The notes: a model not told the origin generated them from the sequence alone. A stretch of DNA of 64,000 bases from Nymphaea colorata (GCF_008831285.2 NC_045150.1:9746001-9810000); one strand, 5' to 3'; shown: positions 10,375 to 22,089, numbered from the stretch's first letter. Program-made: numbers and translations.

Positions 10375-13300
10375 CACTTGGCTATGAGACCGTCAGATTG
10401 CTTCCACTATTTGTCAGTTTCTTTAATATTTAGGTACGAGGTTTTCCACGATTGGTTTATCCATTGTAACTTAAATTTTCATTCAAGGTTTGTACCGATG
10501 TTTTCCTTTTAATGGTTTTCCATCGCATCCTTTCAAGTATTCAATATATTTCACATTAGTTACGAGGTTTTCTTCATACACAAGTATTTCCATCGTAACC
10601 TATTAAAACTTAGTCTTATGTGGCCCACAAGCTTTACAAAAAAAACATCAAGAATTCTCTTGATAATAATGCCAGCAATCATGTAACCATTTGGAACGTA
10701 AATATATATTCTCTTTTTGTTCAACAATGAAATCAACCTAGATACTTTTCAACCACCTCACAAAGAGGCAAACCAGATTGTTCTTAGCCCTATACGGACT
10801 ACATGCTTGGAAAATAAATCATTAGGAATTCATTTGTTAAAAAAAAATGCTAGCAATTATATAAATGTATCTTTTGTTTCATTCATATATCTGAAAACAA
10901 TTAACTGCCTTAAAACAAGCCAACCCGAACTTTCTTAATTTATACAGACAAGCCAAACTAAAAGACTTGTATCAAGTCCAATACACAAACTAATATGCAT
11001 TGAAAGCAAAGGATATATTTTCTTTTTATTGTTTCCACAATTGTTTAACCCCTTTGACAACTGAAGTTCCAAAACATTCATTGTAAATTCAAGCAATACA
11101 TAATCATATGACAAAATACGTATTTGCTTTCTAACATAGCAAAAGGTATATTCAAGTGTGTTCTCACTTTTCAAATGTTTACATAGTCATTAACTTGATT
11201 GGCAATACGTCTAATCTTTATTATGACTATTTAAAAGAATGAGCAATTAATTCATAATCTATCGTACAAGTATTTTTCATCTTATACAGTCTCTATCAAT
11301 ATATCCTTTCATAGAAAGAATTTCATTTAACTCATCATTCATATTATAATTTTCATAACAAGCAAATAAATCGTTTACTGTCATGTCAGATTTGTCAATT
11401 ATTTCATAAAGTTCAACACATAGTTCCACTACCAAATGCTTAAAACACCAATTCAAGCATCGCCATTCAAGTATTCCACAAGATGATCATTGAGACCACT
11501 AATAAGCTTCAATCGGTTCATTACCAAACTGATTCTTAGTCGGTTCTTTACCTGACTGCTTATTAACTCGATTATACTTGATCATCAAAGGAATCATTAT
11601 ATTTGTACTATTGAAATAATTTCATCTCATGCACAAAATTAAAACATCATATACCCTATTTTTATTTGGGTATTCAATACATATGTTTTTGCAAACATAT
11701 GGTTTCATTTTTAGATATGCATTTAACAAGCGTTATAGATCTCCAAAGATCTCAATATGCATCTAGTTCGTGTGGATTTTATTATATTCATGAGTGTTAT
11801 CTTGCAACTCATGCAAATATTAAAATCAAATTCATTCTAAAAAAAAACTTAATTAATAGCATGCTAGCATAGTTTGATCCACAAATGAACAAATAACATA
11901 ATATGTTTGTATCCATAATAAACAGGATATGGATGTTTAACCACATATCCAAATATATATATATTCAAATCTGAATAAAAAATGTATGTAAAGTGGACCT
12001 CAAGCAATAAATAGATCTAATTCCAGAAGCTACATGAACATAAAGATTCAGATTATATTATGATAGATCTAGATTAGTAATGTCCACAATACAACTAATA
12101 TGAATTTAAAACACATGATCTCTTTATACAATACAATTCAACAACCATATTTAGATCAATGCCAACCAATCCCTCTTTTGAGAAAATCAAGTTATCATGT
12201 ACTAGCACTTTAGTGCCACAAAGCTTCAAATAATGCATTCTTGTCAATATGAATTTTAGTTCAAGAGTGTTATATTACATCTCTTGAGCATGAAGACAAA
12301 TTCATTTTCTTAAGAAAGAAAAACAAATAAAGCTTTATTCAATAGTTATCTAAAATGATCTTTGAATCTAGAGTGGCAACAAAGATTACAATATGATCAA
12401 GGCAAACATGATAACATATATTGGAACCAAAGAAAACAAGATATGAATTTTTCCCACATACCCAAACAAATAAGTTTAGATCTGAAGCTAAACTTTATGT
12501 AATGTGGATTTCACCAGTCAAATATAAAAATTTAGATTATATTAACATAGATCTAAACAGGAAACAATAACGAATATCTCGTCCCAAATAACAATATAAT
12601 TCTCTTAAGTCAACACCAAAAATTTTTCCTTTTCTTGCTTTTAATATGATGATGCAAATCAAAATTCATACCTTAGTTATCTCTAATAAGAGCAAATAAA
12701 ATATTTTATTAATATGGCTTTCATCATGCTTAAGAGTGTTATCTTACCACCGCAAGAAAAAAGATAAACATAAGGATATATTGGATTCAATATAAGTATG
12801 GGTATAACCAATGATCCAAACAAGTTAACTTGAATCCAAACCTATCAAGAATCGATCACAATGTCGTATGAATCTTACCATGTCTAAGAGTCTTAATTTA
12901 CATCTCTTATCATACCAACATACAATAATGCAGTCATTCTTTAACTATGATAAACACATAGAAATATAATCTTTATCTCCAAGAATATTCTTTCATAAGG
13001 AGCAAAAGAAATTCATCTTTAGCACTATGATGTTACTCACATTGAAAATGTACAACCCGTAAAACCATTAGATCTAAAAATCAATGCATATCATAATATA
13101 TTTAGATCTAATATAAACAAGATCTTGATTTTGAACAAAAGATGTAACCGAGTCTAATTAGATCATGCTTCAAAACAAATTGCAACGGTTACAGTGAGAT
13201 CCAAATTCATCAGCCAAACGAATATATAAAACAAAATTTTGGTCAAAACTAATATTATCATGGAGCCAAACTGACGATGAATTATCCATAAGGCATGCAT

Positions 13301-13700
13301 AATAGCATATTTGAACCAATATAAATAGGATATGGATTTTAACCATGTCCAACCAATTCAGATCTAAATATGTCATGATCTCAACTGAATACAAATATGG
13401 ATCTTTAAGTACGATTAGATCCAAAACAAAATTCAGATAGCTATTAAAATTCAGATCAATCCAACGTACATCCAAACATAATGATATCAACAATAGAATC
13501 AATATGTATTTCAACAAAGAAAGATAATCTAAATTCAAATACAATATAAGTGTGTTTCAACATAATTTCCATATCCAAGTAAGATTTTAGTTAGTGTCAG
13601 AAACACAAGATTTATATCATCACGCATTAAATAATAAAATTGTATAAGCATACATACAAGATGTTAACCATAGTCTTTTGGTCTTGCCTAGTTGTGAGGC
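10375..13700. other. AT-rich non-coding insert DNA
   Basis: About 3.3 kb of strongly AT-rich sequence with no credible gene. The word AGATCTAAA and variants recur many times from about 11,700 to 13,550. Open frames are short and lack domains. It lies between the two direct repeats that split the UGT pseudogene, so it may be the internal region of a large non-coding retroelement derivative. Confidence 0.4.
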
Positions 13701-13719
13701 TCTGAGCGATGTCCTTCTT

Positions 13720-14990
13720 AAATATAATTTTCATAGGCAAGTAAGGAGCAATAAATAAATGAGAGAAAACATCACATCAAGAGATTTCAAACAATATTCT
13801 AAAATAATATTTAGAACAAAAAAATCTGACACTAAATTTAGAACATGCATTTTTCTTTACAAAGTTGTTTTTAGAACCCCTCTTCTGCAAATTTTTAATA
13901 AGCTTGAGGGTGCCAGTACGACATTATTCATAAAAGCGCGGTTTTCCGCTGAAATTGCAAAATAATTTCATGGAACCCTCTTTTAGAAATTTATAATAAC
14001 TCCAGGAGTATCACAATGAAATTTTGTAAAAAGTCCCCGGGTTTTTCTGAAATTGACTTTCACGAGCCTCATTTTGAAAAACTTTTTAGCAAAAATTTTG
14101 CGGCAATAATTTACGAAAAATATAACACCGTAAAATACTGCCGAAATTGTGGACTAAGTTTGTAATTTCCGAATTTTGGTATAAAAGCCCCTTTTACTCT
14201 GAAAATTTTTCATTTGTGCGTTTTCTTTCTCTCTCCTCTCGAGAGCCTCTCTCTCCTCGCTCGAGGCTCTGCACTGGGGTTCCACACTGCCGTTTCTTCC
14301 GGCCGACCGACTCCTTTCAGCGGCCGCCGCCTCCTTCCGGCCGACCGACGCCTTCGGCCGCCCCCGCCTCTCTCTCTGCTCTCGCTCTTTCTGTGCCGGC
14401 AGACCCAGAGGAACGACTGGAGGAAGTCTGCAGGATTTCAATGCCGTTTTCCTCCTATACCCAAGTCGTCTCTCTGCAAGATCTCAGCTACTAGCACGAG
14501 GGATACAACTGGTTTCCAGTCCGTCGGGCCACTGCTGCTGCTTGTCGGTAGAGAAGGCACGGGCAGAGGGGTCGAGGTTTTAAAAGAAAGAGGATTTTTT
14601 TTTTTTTTTGGAGGTCCAACAAAGACAAAAAGGAAGAAAAAATAGTCTGTTTCTCTGGTTTCGACAGACGGTAGAATCCCGTCTCTTTTCCAGGAGGAAG
14701 CTGTTGGATCAGATTCTTAAACGGCGTACAGTGAGCAATGGTTCTATATTTCCTTCCCTCCTACTTATTTGTTTGTTTATTTTGGGTCTGTTGTATGTCG
14801 TGCAGAGCAGGCGCTACCTCCTGTGCTACTGCTTGCCCGAGGCGCAGGTCAATTGTGTTTACTTTAGCAGTGGAGTTCTCTGTGGACAGACCCTCTACGA
14901 CTCCGAGGGTTCTGATATATATAAAAATGATATTACAGAGCCGTTTTAGGCTCAGTTCTGGTCTCAGTCTCTCGCAGGCAAAAGAATAAA
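13720..14990 (+). mobile_element. Possible LTR-like or promoter-like block
   Basis: The left part holds phrases such as AAAAAGTCCCCGGGTTTTTC and then TATAAAAG at 14180-14187. The TATA-like box is followed by a CT-rich leader and a GC-rich stretch (14214-14600) with repeated GGCCGACCGAC words. That order resembles the U3-R-U5 layout of plant LTRs. No second copy exists in the window and no TG/CA ends can be fixed. The open frames inside are low-complexity. It could also be an orphan plant promoter. Confidence 0.35.
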
Positions 14991-15157
14991 AAGAGACATA
15001 ATATGAAAAAAGAGAATTCTAAATTAGTATAGTCTAGCATGCTTTATTTTCAGGAGATAAAAGCATGATACGTAGGCGACTGCATGCTCACGCAGGTAGT
15101 ATGATCTTTACAGGCACCAATAAAAAATCGAATTTCACTTACTAGAATTCTATATAG

Positions 15158-15510
15158 TATGGCTAGAGTCTCCTTACCAGCAGCGTCTACTTTGTCCGTG
15201 AAGGGACAGCAGCAACATCACACCAAGTGTTGGAAGACGAGGAAGAAGAAATGGACAAAACCTTACATGGGCTATTGACGGGTTTGCTTTTAGGAGGCAT
15301 CAGATCGGCTTCGAGGAAGCATCGGCTTCTAAGAGGCATGAGCTTGAGTAATCTCTCAAGATTAACTCTAATAAGTTGGGCTTTTATAGACAGCTTTTTA
15401 GGATTTCTCAATGCCCAGCAAAGGACTGTTAGAGATTAATGAGTATTTAATCTTGACTGCAAGAAGGTCCTCTTGTAATTGTATAAATAGAACTCAGAAC
15501 CACTATCCAA
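15158..15510. repeat. Direct repeat, right copy, flanking the insert in the UGT pseudogene
   Basis: Pairs with 10045-10374. It ends immediately before UGT coding sequence resumes at 15511. It has an insertion of about 30 bases relative to the left copy (around 15300-15345) and many substitutions, so the repeats diverged long ago. Confidence 0.6.
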
Positions 15511-15915
15511 GAGAATGGTGGTGAAGACATGGACCACATGTGAGGGTGAACCATGCTGCGGTTGGCATGTTTGTGACTCACTGTAGTTGGAACTCGGTTG
15601 TAGAGAGCATCAGCGCCGGCGTGCCAATGGCATGGCCCTTGTATGCCGAGCAGCCTATTAACAGGGTCGTGTTGGTGTTGGACATGGGGGTGGCGGTGAC
15701 CGTAAAAGAGGACCGATATGGTCTGTGGCTGCGGCTGAGCCGCTGAGGTGTGTCAATGCAGCTGTTACTGGACAAAGAGGAGGGCGGTGGGCACCCGGCT
15801 GACAAAGCGAGTAAAAGCAGCAAAGAAAGGAGTTGCAGCGCTTATGGACGGTCGCTCATCCGCAGTTAACCTAGCCAGGTTGGTGGATTCCTGAGAAGGT
15901 TCCGCTGGTGCGTTC
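15511..15915 (+). pseudogene. UGT pseudogene, right half
   Basis: Continues the UGT from MVVKTW through the PSPG box to the C-terminus. An early frameshift follows VVKTW. The next frame gives [16 protein letters not shown], with Ser for the Gly of the HCGWNS motif, then [13 protein letters not shown] second frameshift near 15725 leads to a stop. The C-terminal coding text can still be followed to LARLVDS, ending in a TGA near 15893. The 3' flank (15925-16030) has a related copy at 5994-6106. It is non-functional on several counts. Confidence 0.85.
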
Positions 15916-16291
15916 AATTAAATAATTCAAAGCTTTCAAAGATTTGTCGAACATCACGGTTTCACAATCCCACACGATATTAGATCACTTGGTCCAAGAA
16001 GAGGAGGCGGCTGTGTTTAAAAGATCGTAGATCCAAATCAACAAAAAGGAATGCATGTTTACAAATTAAAGATGGTAGACTGTGTTTATTCAAATCAAGC
16101 AAGTCTGATATGACAAAAACGACAAAATTTCAAGCGGCTGGTTTCATCAACCAACCACGAGATCCAAACCAAATTTATTTCTTCAACTCACGGTACTACC
16201 GACCCCAAACGAGCCCTTGACCTTATTATTAGAAATCAAATATTTTTTAAGAACATGGCTCCAAATCAACACTGGAGTGCAGCGTCAAGCG

Positions 16292-17719
16292 CTAGCCACC
16301 TTCTTTCGCACCTGCCGGACCATTCCAGGAATCTACCAACCTGGCTAGGTTCACCGAGGACGAGCCACCCTCTTTGAGCGCTGAAACTCCTGCATCCTTT
16401 GCCGCTTTTACTCGCTCCCTCAGCCGGTTGCCCTCCTCTGAGTCCAATAACAGCCGGACACACCTCTCCACCTCGGCCGCACCCACCAGACCATCTCGGT
16501 CCTTTTTGACGGACACCGCCACCCCCATGTCCACCAACAAGACACTGTTGGTCGGCTGCTCTGCATACAAGGGCCATGCAGCCATTGGCACGCCAGCGCT
16601 GATGCTCTCCACCACCGAGTTCCAGCCGCAGTGGGTCACAAATCCGCCAACCGCAGCATGGTTCAGAACCCTCACCTGCGGTGCCCATGCCTTCACCACC
16701 ATTCCCTTGTCACTCGTCCTTTGGAGGAACCCTTTCGGAAGCAGAACGTCCAGATCTGGATCCGAGGGCACCAACGCTTGCTTTGACTCAGCCGTCGGAT
16801 TCCGGACCACCCAAAGAAACCGCTGCCCGCTGCGCTCGAGCGCCAGCGCGATCTCCCTTAGTTGAATTGTGGAAAGCAAGCCTAAGCTGCCGAAGCACAA
16901 GAAGACGACACTGTGGTCTGGCTGCGAGTCGAGCCAACGGAGGCAATCTGGAGGTTGCAGAACTTTCTCGGGTGGGATGACCAAAGGTCCGATCGCATAG
17001 ACCAGCGGGCCTGGCCCATCCGGGACGCACAGGCCGTCGGCAAGGGCTCGGAGAGTGTGGGGCTGGAGCGCATCAAAAGTGTTAATTATGATGCCCTGGG
17101 CTCTGGCGAACTGCGTCGATACCTTGAGAAACCATTCATAAGATCCTACATGGAACCGAAGGGAATGGGGCAGGTCGGACGGCGAGAGGGGAGGGATGCC
17201 GGGGACATGAACCAGCTTGTCTTCGGCATGAGCCGAGGCAACATCATATTGGTGATGCAGAGTGTTGAGGTACAGAAGCAGTGCCAGTGCACCAACATTG
17301 CTGATGTAGTAAAAATAGGCGGGTATGCCCAAGCTGGCGGCAACTTCCGTGTAGGTGAAGCAGAAGAAATCTAAGATGATTGCTTTGACAAAGCAATCTC
17401 TTGATATGTCCTGCAATGCTTGCACCACTCGGCCCCTGCAAGCATGTAAGAATTCGAACAAGAGGACGTCGTGGGTCTGGTAATCGACTTCCTTGACTGT
17501 GAAATCGACGGGACCGAGCTCGGTGAAGGTGATGTCGAGGCCAGAGTCCGCAACGCTCTTCATGTAGACGGCCGAGTTGCCGACGCTGATGGGAGGTTTG
17601 GCAACCAGGATGGTGATGGAGATGCCATGGCGGAGGTGCAAGAGCTTGCCGAACTCAACCATGGTCATCAAGTGGCCCATCAAGGGAGACGGGAAGAGAA
17701 CCACAGTTTGCTTCTTCAT
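16292..17719 (-). CDS. UDP-glycosyltransferase, UGT88-like (group E), copy 2
   Basis: Intact single-exon gene for 475 residues, close to copy 1 along its whole length (roughly nine residues in ten by eye). Catalytic His16, Asp117, the 44-residue PSPG box (345-388, WAPQ to Gln) and HCGWNS are all kept. The two-residue difference comes from single-codon losses after the PSPG box (NSVLLVDMG) and in the region DSEEGNRL. One change stands out. The Gly at residue 13 of the PSPGMGHL motif is Leu (PSPLMGHL), caused by two adjacent base changes, three residues from the catalytic His. Its promoter also differs: the copy-1 TATA box is not conserved and a hAT-like element lies upstream. The open frame looks functional, but activity and expression may differ from copy 1. 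The sugar acceptor is unknown. Confidence 0.92.
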   Translation of the reverse strand: MKKQTVVLFPSPLMGHLMTMVEFGKLLHLRHGISITILVAKPPISVGNSAVYMKSVADSGLDITFTELGPVDFTVKEVDYQTHDVLLFEFLHACRGRVVQALQDISRDCFVKAIILDFFCFTYTEVAASLGIPAYFYYISNVGALALLLYLNTLHHQYDVASAHAEDKLVHVPGIPPLSPSDLPHSLRFHVGSYEWFLKVSTQFARAQGIIINTFDALQPHTLRALADGLCVPDGPGPLVYAIGPLVIPPEKVLQPPDCLRWLDSQPDHSVVFLCFGSLGLLSTIQLREIALALERSGQRFLWVVRNPTAESKQALVPSDPDLDVLLPKGFLQRTSDKGMVVKAWAPQVRVLNHAAVGGFVTHCGWNSVVESISAGVPMAAWPLYAEQPTNSVLLVDMGVAVSVKKDRDGLVGAAEVERCVRLLLDSEEGNRLRERVKAAKDAGVSALKEGGSSSVNLARLVDSWNGPAGAKEGG

Positions 17720-17847
17720 TTCTCTCTGAGACCACCGTTCCCTGCTTCTCCTCTACAATTACTGTTGCGGAGGCTTTGCCTCCTTCACAACTACAAATAA
17801 GTCATGCTGCATGCCTACGACCTACGACCTGATACATTGACGCTAAC

Positions 17848-18075
17848 CAGGGGCGAAGCCAAGATTTTTTTTTAAGAGCGAAGCCAAGATTTTTTTTAGG
17901 GACGGATCGACAGTCCAACCTCTGGATTTGGGTAGGGCCAAATTGAATTCAACTCTAAAAAATACATTCCACACTTAAAAAATTAATTTTTTTTAATGTA
18001 AAATATTTTTTTTTCATTTGCGATGGTGAACCCATGGCCTAGCAGCCCCCCCCCCCCCCCTTCTCTCCGCCCCTG
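17848..18075. mobile_element. hAT-like MITE in the UGT copy 2 promoter, 228 bp
   Basis: The ends are CAGGGGCGAAG on the left and CAGGGGCGGAG as the complement of the right end. They are flanked by an 8-bp repeat, ACGCTAAC and GCGCTAAC, with one mismatch. UGT copy 1 shows the empty site as GCGCTAAT at about 1852. This is the best-supported small transposon in the window because the unoccupied homologue is present. The interior holds a C(10+) run near 18050 and no coding sequence. Confidence 0.85.
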
Positions 18076-18951
18076 GCGCTAACCGGATCGGACTTGGACT
18101 GGAACTTTTTGAATCTGAGCCCAAATTCCAACGGTGATTTGATCTGGTGTAAAGTGTCTAAGCGGGGTATGCAATCGGAGTAAAAAAAAAAGAGAGAATA
18201 AATGAAAAGCAACCATAAGTTTTGCTACATGATTTGCCCTATAATATATGGCAAATAAAGAAGAAAGGCAGGCAGTCGTCATAAGCAGGAGCTAAGAAGG
18301 AAGGACAGTGGCTGGTGAAGGCAGAGGTGGAGGAGGAGACAACAAGGCGTTCTGCCAAGCAGTTGATAAAGAGGGTACAGGCATCTTGGATTCAGGTCGA
18401 CTTCTGCTACAACTGAATTTTAATCTGAAAGTGTCAGTCTAAATCAGATCCAAATGCGGGAATTTGATTCCAGAAAATGTCAGATATTGCAGAGTGCCCA
18501 ACCAAAAAAACCGCACATGTGAAACTTCCAATTCTAGCTCTGAAATTAATCTGAAACAAACTTCAAATGGTGTCTGAAAGTAAAATGGAATCTTATAATA
18601 TATCTCAGGAAGAGAAAAAGTTTGTTTTTTTTTTTTTTTCATTTGCTTGTATGTATTTTTCTACCAATCAAAATTGTGAGAAGATTGCACTGTCACACGG
18701 GAGCTTCCGTGGGAGTTTCTATCGGTCGACTGTTTGGTTGAATAGGAAAACCAGACTGGCAATAAAATTGGCTTGGTTATTCGACTACTCTAAATTTGGA
18801 GATTTTACATGACCACGCCCATTGTCGTACTTGGATCAAACCATCTCTCTGGGTAATAAGAATTAGAAAAGTTGAAACTAATCACCAAGGTCTAATTACA
18901 TCAGTGAATAAGCCCATTCAGGAATTCAAATGAATTAATTGAAAAATTACA

Positions 18952-19074
<123 letters not shown>

Positions 19075-19078
19075 GAAG

Positions 19079-19290
19079 GAAAGCAAGGGAAGCAAATATG
19101 CTTATGAAAAGTGATGACCTAATATAACATAAGAGAAAATTGTTCGACCCTTGTAGAAACGTTAGTTAATTTCAGTCTCAACTACTCCTGTATCTACAGT
19201 GGTTCCTTTACCGGCATTTATTGCTATTCCTAATTTCAATTCCAAGTGGACTTATTGATATTATTAAATTAAATTCCAATTTAAAGCTGC
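19079..19290 (+). repeat. R1 repeat, copy b
   Basis: Shares GGGAAGCAA(A/G)TATGCTTATG and CCGGCATTTATTGCTATT with 19762-19972. The two direct copies bracket a 470-bp segment that has its own relative at 23945-24415. The middle segment may have inserted into an R1 repeat, or the R1 piece was duplicated. Confidence 0.6.
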
Positions 19291-19710
19291 CTTCAAAAAA
19301 TTCCAGCTAAATGGAGCAACCTCACCAGGCATTATCCACCGATATAAATTCAATGAATAAAAGCTATTCTCCATATGCGCCATGCAATAAATGCACAGCA
19401 AGCCTTGAAGAAGGTTACAGGCTACAGTTTCAGAAGCATTACGGAGGACTATTGTACTGACTGTCGGCAATGCAGTTGGTACTATTGAATTGAAAAACAG
19501 ACTGTAGACAACCAAGTTAAAAAGGATTAATGATGCAGCATTGAGCATCCTTGTAGTATAACCTGCTAGCTCCTCATCTATACAGATAATTTAAGCAAAA
19601 AATAAGCAACGGCAAAGTATCCTTCAACTTTTTCGATTCGGGAAACATGGAACAGCAACTACTGCTCTTGCCAAGCTTCTAATGTCGAACAAGCTGGTAC
19701 AGGCTCATAT
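19291..19710. repeat. Segment duplicated at 23945-24415
   Basis: Aligns with 23945-24415 through words such as GGAGCAACCTCACCAGGCAT, CAATGCAGTTGGTACTATTG and CGGGAAACATGGAACAGCAA. The other copy has about 65 extra bases after CAGGCATT. No conserved reading frame runs through both copies, so they look like non-coding repeats or untranslated gene remnants. Confidence 0.65.
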
Positions 19711-19761
19711 TGTGATTTTGCTCATAACTTTGTTCATTTTACGAGTGCTTTGATAAATGGC

Positions 19762-20220
19762 AAGCCAAAGGGAAGCAAGTATGCTTATGAAAAGTGATTA
19801 CCTAATATAAGATAAGACAAAAATGTTCAGCCCTTATTGAAACATTTGTTAATTTCAATCTCAAATACTCCTATATCTACAGTAGTTCCTTTACCGGCAT
19901 TTATTGCTATTCCTAAATTTAATTCCAAGTGGACCAGAATTTATTGATATTAAAGGTGCTCCAATTTCCCTTGCCACCGTCCATATTAGTGATGACAATA
20001 GTGTATTTTTCAACCTAAGAATTGCATTTCACCACTTAAGACGTAAAAATATAACACCTATAGGAATCAAATTAAAGACATGCCTTTTCAAAGGCGTTGG
20101 ATTTAATTAAAACTCAATTTTGCTAAGTGAAGTACTAACAGTTGTTGATTATTTTCTATCAGATAAACACTTTCTACCATATTTTGGGTGCTCCACATGT
20201 AGGTGTTATCCTTATATGTC
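19762..20220 (+). repeat. R1 repeat, copy c
   Basis: Plus-orientation R1 copy with CCGGCATTTATTGCTATT and, further on, TTGTTGATTATTTTCTATCA. It directly abuts the inverted copy d, which makes a large imperfect palindrome. Confidence 0.6.
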
Positions 20221-20221
20221 T

Positions 20222-20700
20222 TCAGTTGTGAAATGCAATACGTAAGTAGAACGGTATACTACTATGATCACTAACACCGACACAACCGAGGACCTTACAA
20301 GTAGGGGAATGAGAGAGGCATTTGAGCCTTTGCTTTGGATGGTAGGCTGCTGACCTCTCGCTCACCCAAAATTGAATCCAGGAATACCAGTAAATGCTAT
20401 TAAAGGAATCATTATTAGACACTTGTCAGCAAAAAACAAGACTATTTGAGAAGAAATTAAGGAATATTATTAGCCTTGCTTATAAAATTAGACATGAAGT
20501 TAACCCTTGAATAGGTATTTCCTACAAAATCTAACCCAAATAAGTACTAACGAAGAACGGTTAATACCGCATAAATGAGTTATATGTGAAGAACTGATCC
20601 AAATGAAATCCATTGATTCATTTTCTTTTGTCTATCAATGAAGTAAGCATAGTAAAGTGTTTCTATTAAATTGTACTAAATAAAAATGTTGCTGAACATT
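20222..20700 (-). repeat. R1 repeat, copy d (inverted)
   Basis: The reverse complement carries the R1 words ATGATTCCTTTAATAGC and TTTTGTAGGAAATA. It lies between plus-strand copies c and e. It also aligns with 22090-22415 in the same orientation. Confidence 0.6.
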
Positions 20701-21120
20701 GGACCAGCATTTATTGATGTTATTAAATTAAATTCCATTTTAATGAGAGGTTAACTACCAATCATTTGTGGAAAAGATGTCTGAAGGCCCCCTTTACCCC
20801 CCACCTTCTCCAATTTCTCTTGTCACCTGTGTTGGTATTAGTGATGACAATAGTGTATCTTTCAACCTAAAAACTTCATTTCACCACTTAAAACATAAAA
20901 ATATAACACCTATAAGCATCAAATTAAAAGACTTGCCTTTTCCCAAGCGTTAGATTTCGATAAAACTCCATGCTGCTAATTGAAATACTAACAGTTGTTG
21001 ATTATTTTTTATCAAATAGATAGACATTTTCTACCATGTTGTGGGTGCTCCACGTGTGGGTGTTATACTTAAGTGAAGTGGTTTAAGTGGTGGAGTACAA
21101 TACTTAAGTAGAAAGGTATA
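20701..21120 (+). repeat. R1 repeat, copy e
   Basis: Aligns with copy a from ACCAGCATTTATTG to TGTTGTGGGTGCTCCACG. The phrase GTGATGACAATAGTGTAT also occurs in copy c. It is non-coding. Confidence 0.6.
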
Positions 21121-22089
21121 TTACAAGGATCACCTATGTCACAAGAGTGTCCTGGTGCGGGTGGGGGCGTCGTCGGCGTGGCACATCTCAAAAAATTTGG
21201 GTGCGGCGATATGGTGAGAGTATTTTATTATTATTGTTATTATTATTAATTTATTATAATAAATTAATAATAAAAGAGAGAATCATCTGATAAAAAATAA
21301 AATATAAATTAAAAAGCTAGAGAAAAACATGGCATTTTATTTTTACCAGTGCAACAAAAATAAAACTTAAAGAAAATTTAACTTGAATCACAACTAAAAC
21401 TAAAAACAGAACAACAGGAAAATAAAAACCTAAGAATACGCTGCAAAAAGAGAGAGAGAGAGAGAGAGAGAGAGCTGACCATGCAGCCGATGAGGAAGAC
21501 ATAACAGAGAAGCACGTAGCATGGAAAAGGAAACTGCCCGGTGGAAGTGGAGGGAATCAGATTTAAGAAAGGGCGGAGCGGGAATCCGACGCCCAAAAGA
21601 GACCAAGAACCAGGAAAACAACAAAACCTCCACCACAGCAATTGCCAAGCCGAGAGGAAACCCGGAATCCTAAACCAGACGAAGGTAACCAAACGCCTGC
21701 TTGGAAACACAATCCCGGAAAAGTCCCCACCAGAGCCAAATTCGCAGAACCTACTTATAAACAGAAACTACATTTGCAGCAATTAATGGCGCCCCCCAAA
21801 ACAGGAGGAAGAGAGAGAGAGAGAGAGAGAGATTGAGAGCAGGAAGGAAGCGGGACAGGGGGTTTTACCAAATGAGGAGGGCAGACGACGACTCCACTGA
21901 AACCGCCTACATTTGGAGTGGAGCCTACTCGCTTTGGACTTAGAGAAGAGGACTCAGAGAAGAGTTGCACCGTCCCAGCGGAAAGAGAGTTGCAGCGTCC
22001 CAGCGGAAAGAGAGAGTCGCAGGGCGAGGGAGAGAAGATCGTTCGTGCCCTGTTTGTTATAAATTAAAAAAAAAAAACCCCAAGGGGCA
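21121..22089 (-). other. Orphan gene-start-like patch; no gene found
   Basis: Holds a TTATTA run near 21215-21285 and two GA microsatellites (21449-21474 and 21810-21832). On the minus strand, 22060 to 21430 reads like a plant 5' untranslated region, with CT-rich leader stretches and moderate GC. A 25-bp unit is repeated in tandem at about 21962-22011 (GCGTCCCAGCGG words). No open frame with a recognisable domain follows. It may be the detached start of a lost gene. Confidence 0.35.

Noticed and set aside
14147-14645. Pro/Ser/Arg-rich frames of up to 143 codons
   Set aside because: Low-complexity GC-rich leader-like DNA, ending in homopolymer runs; no domain.
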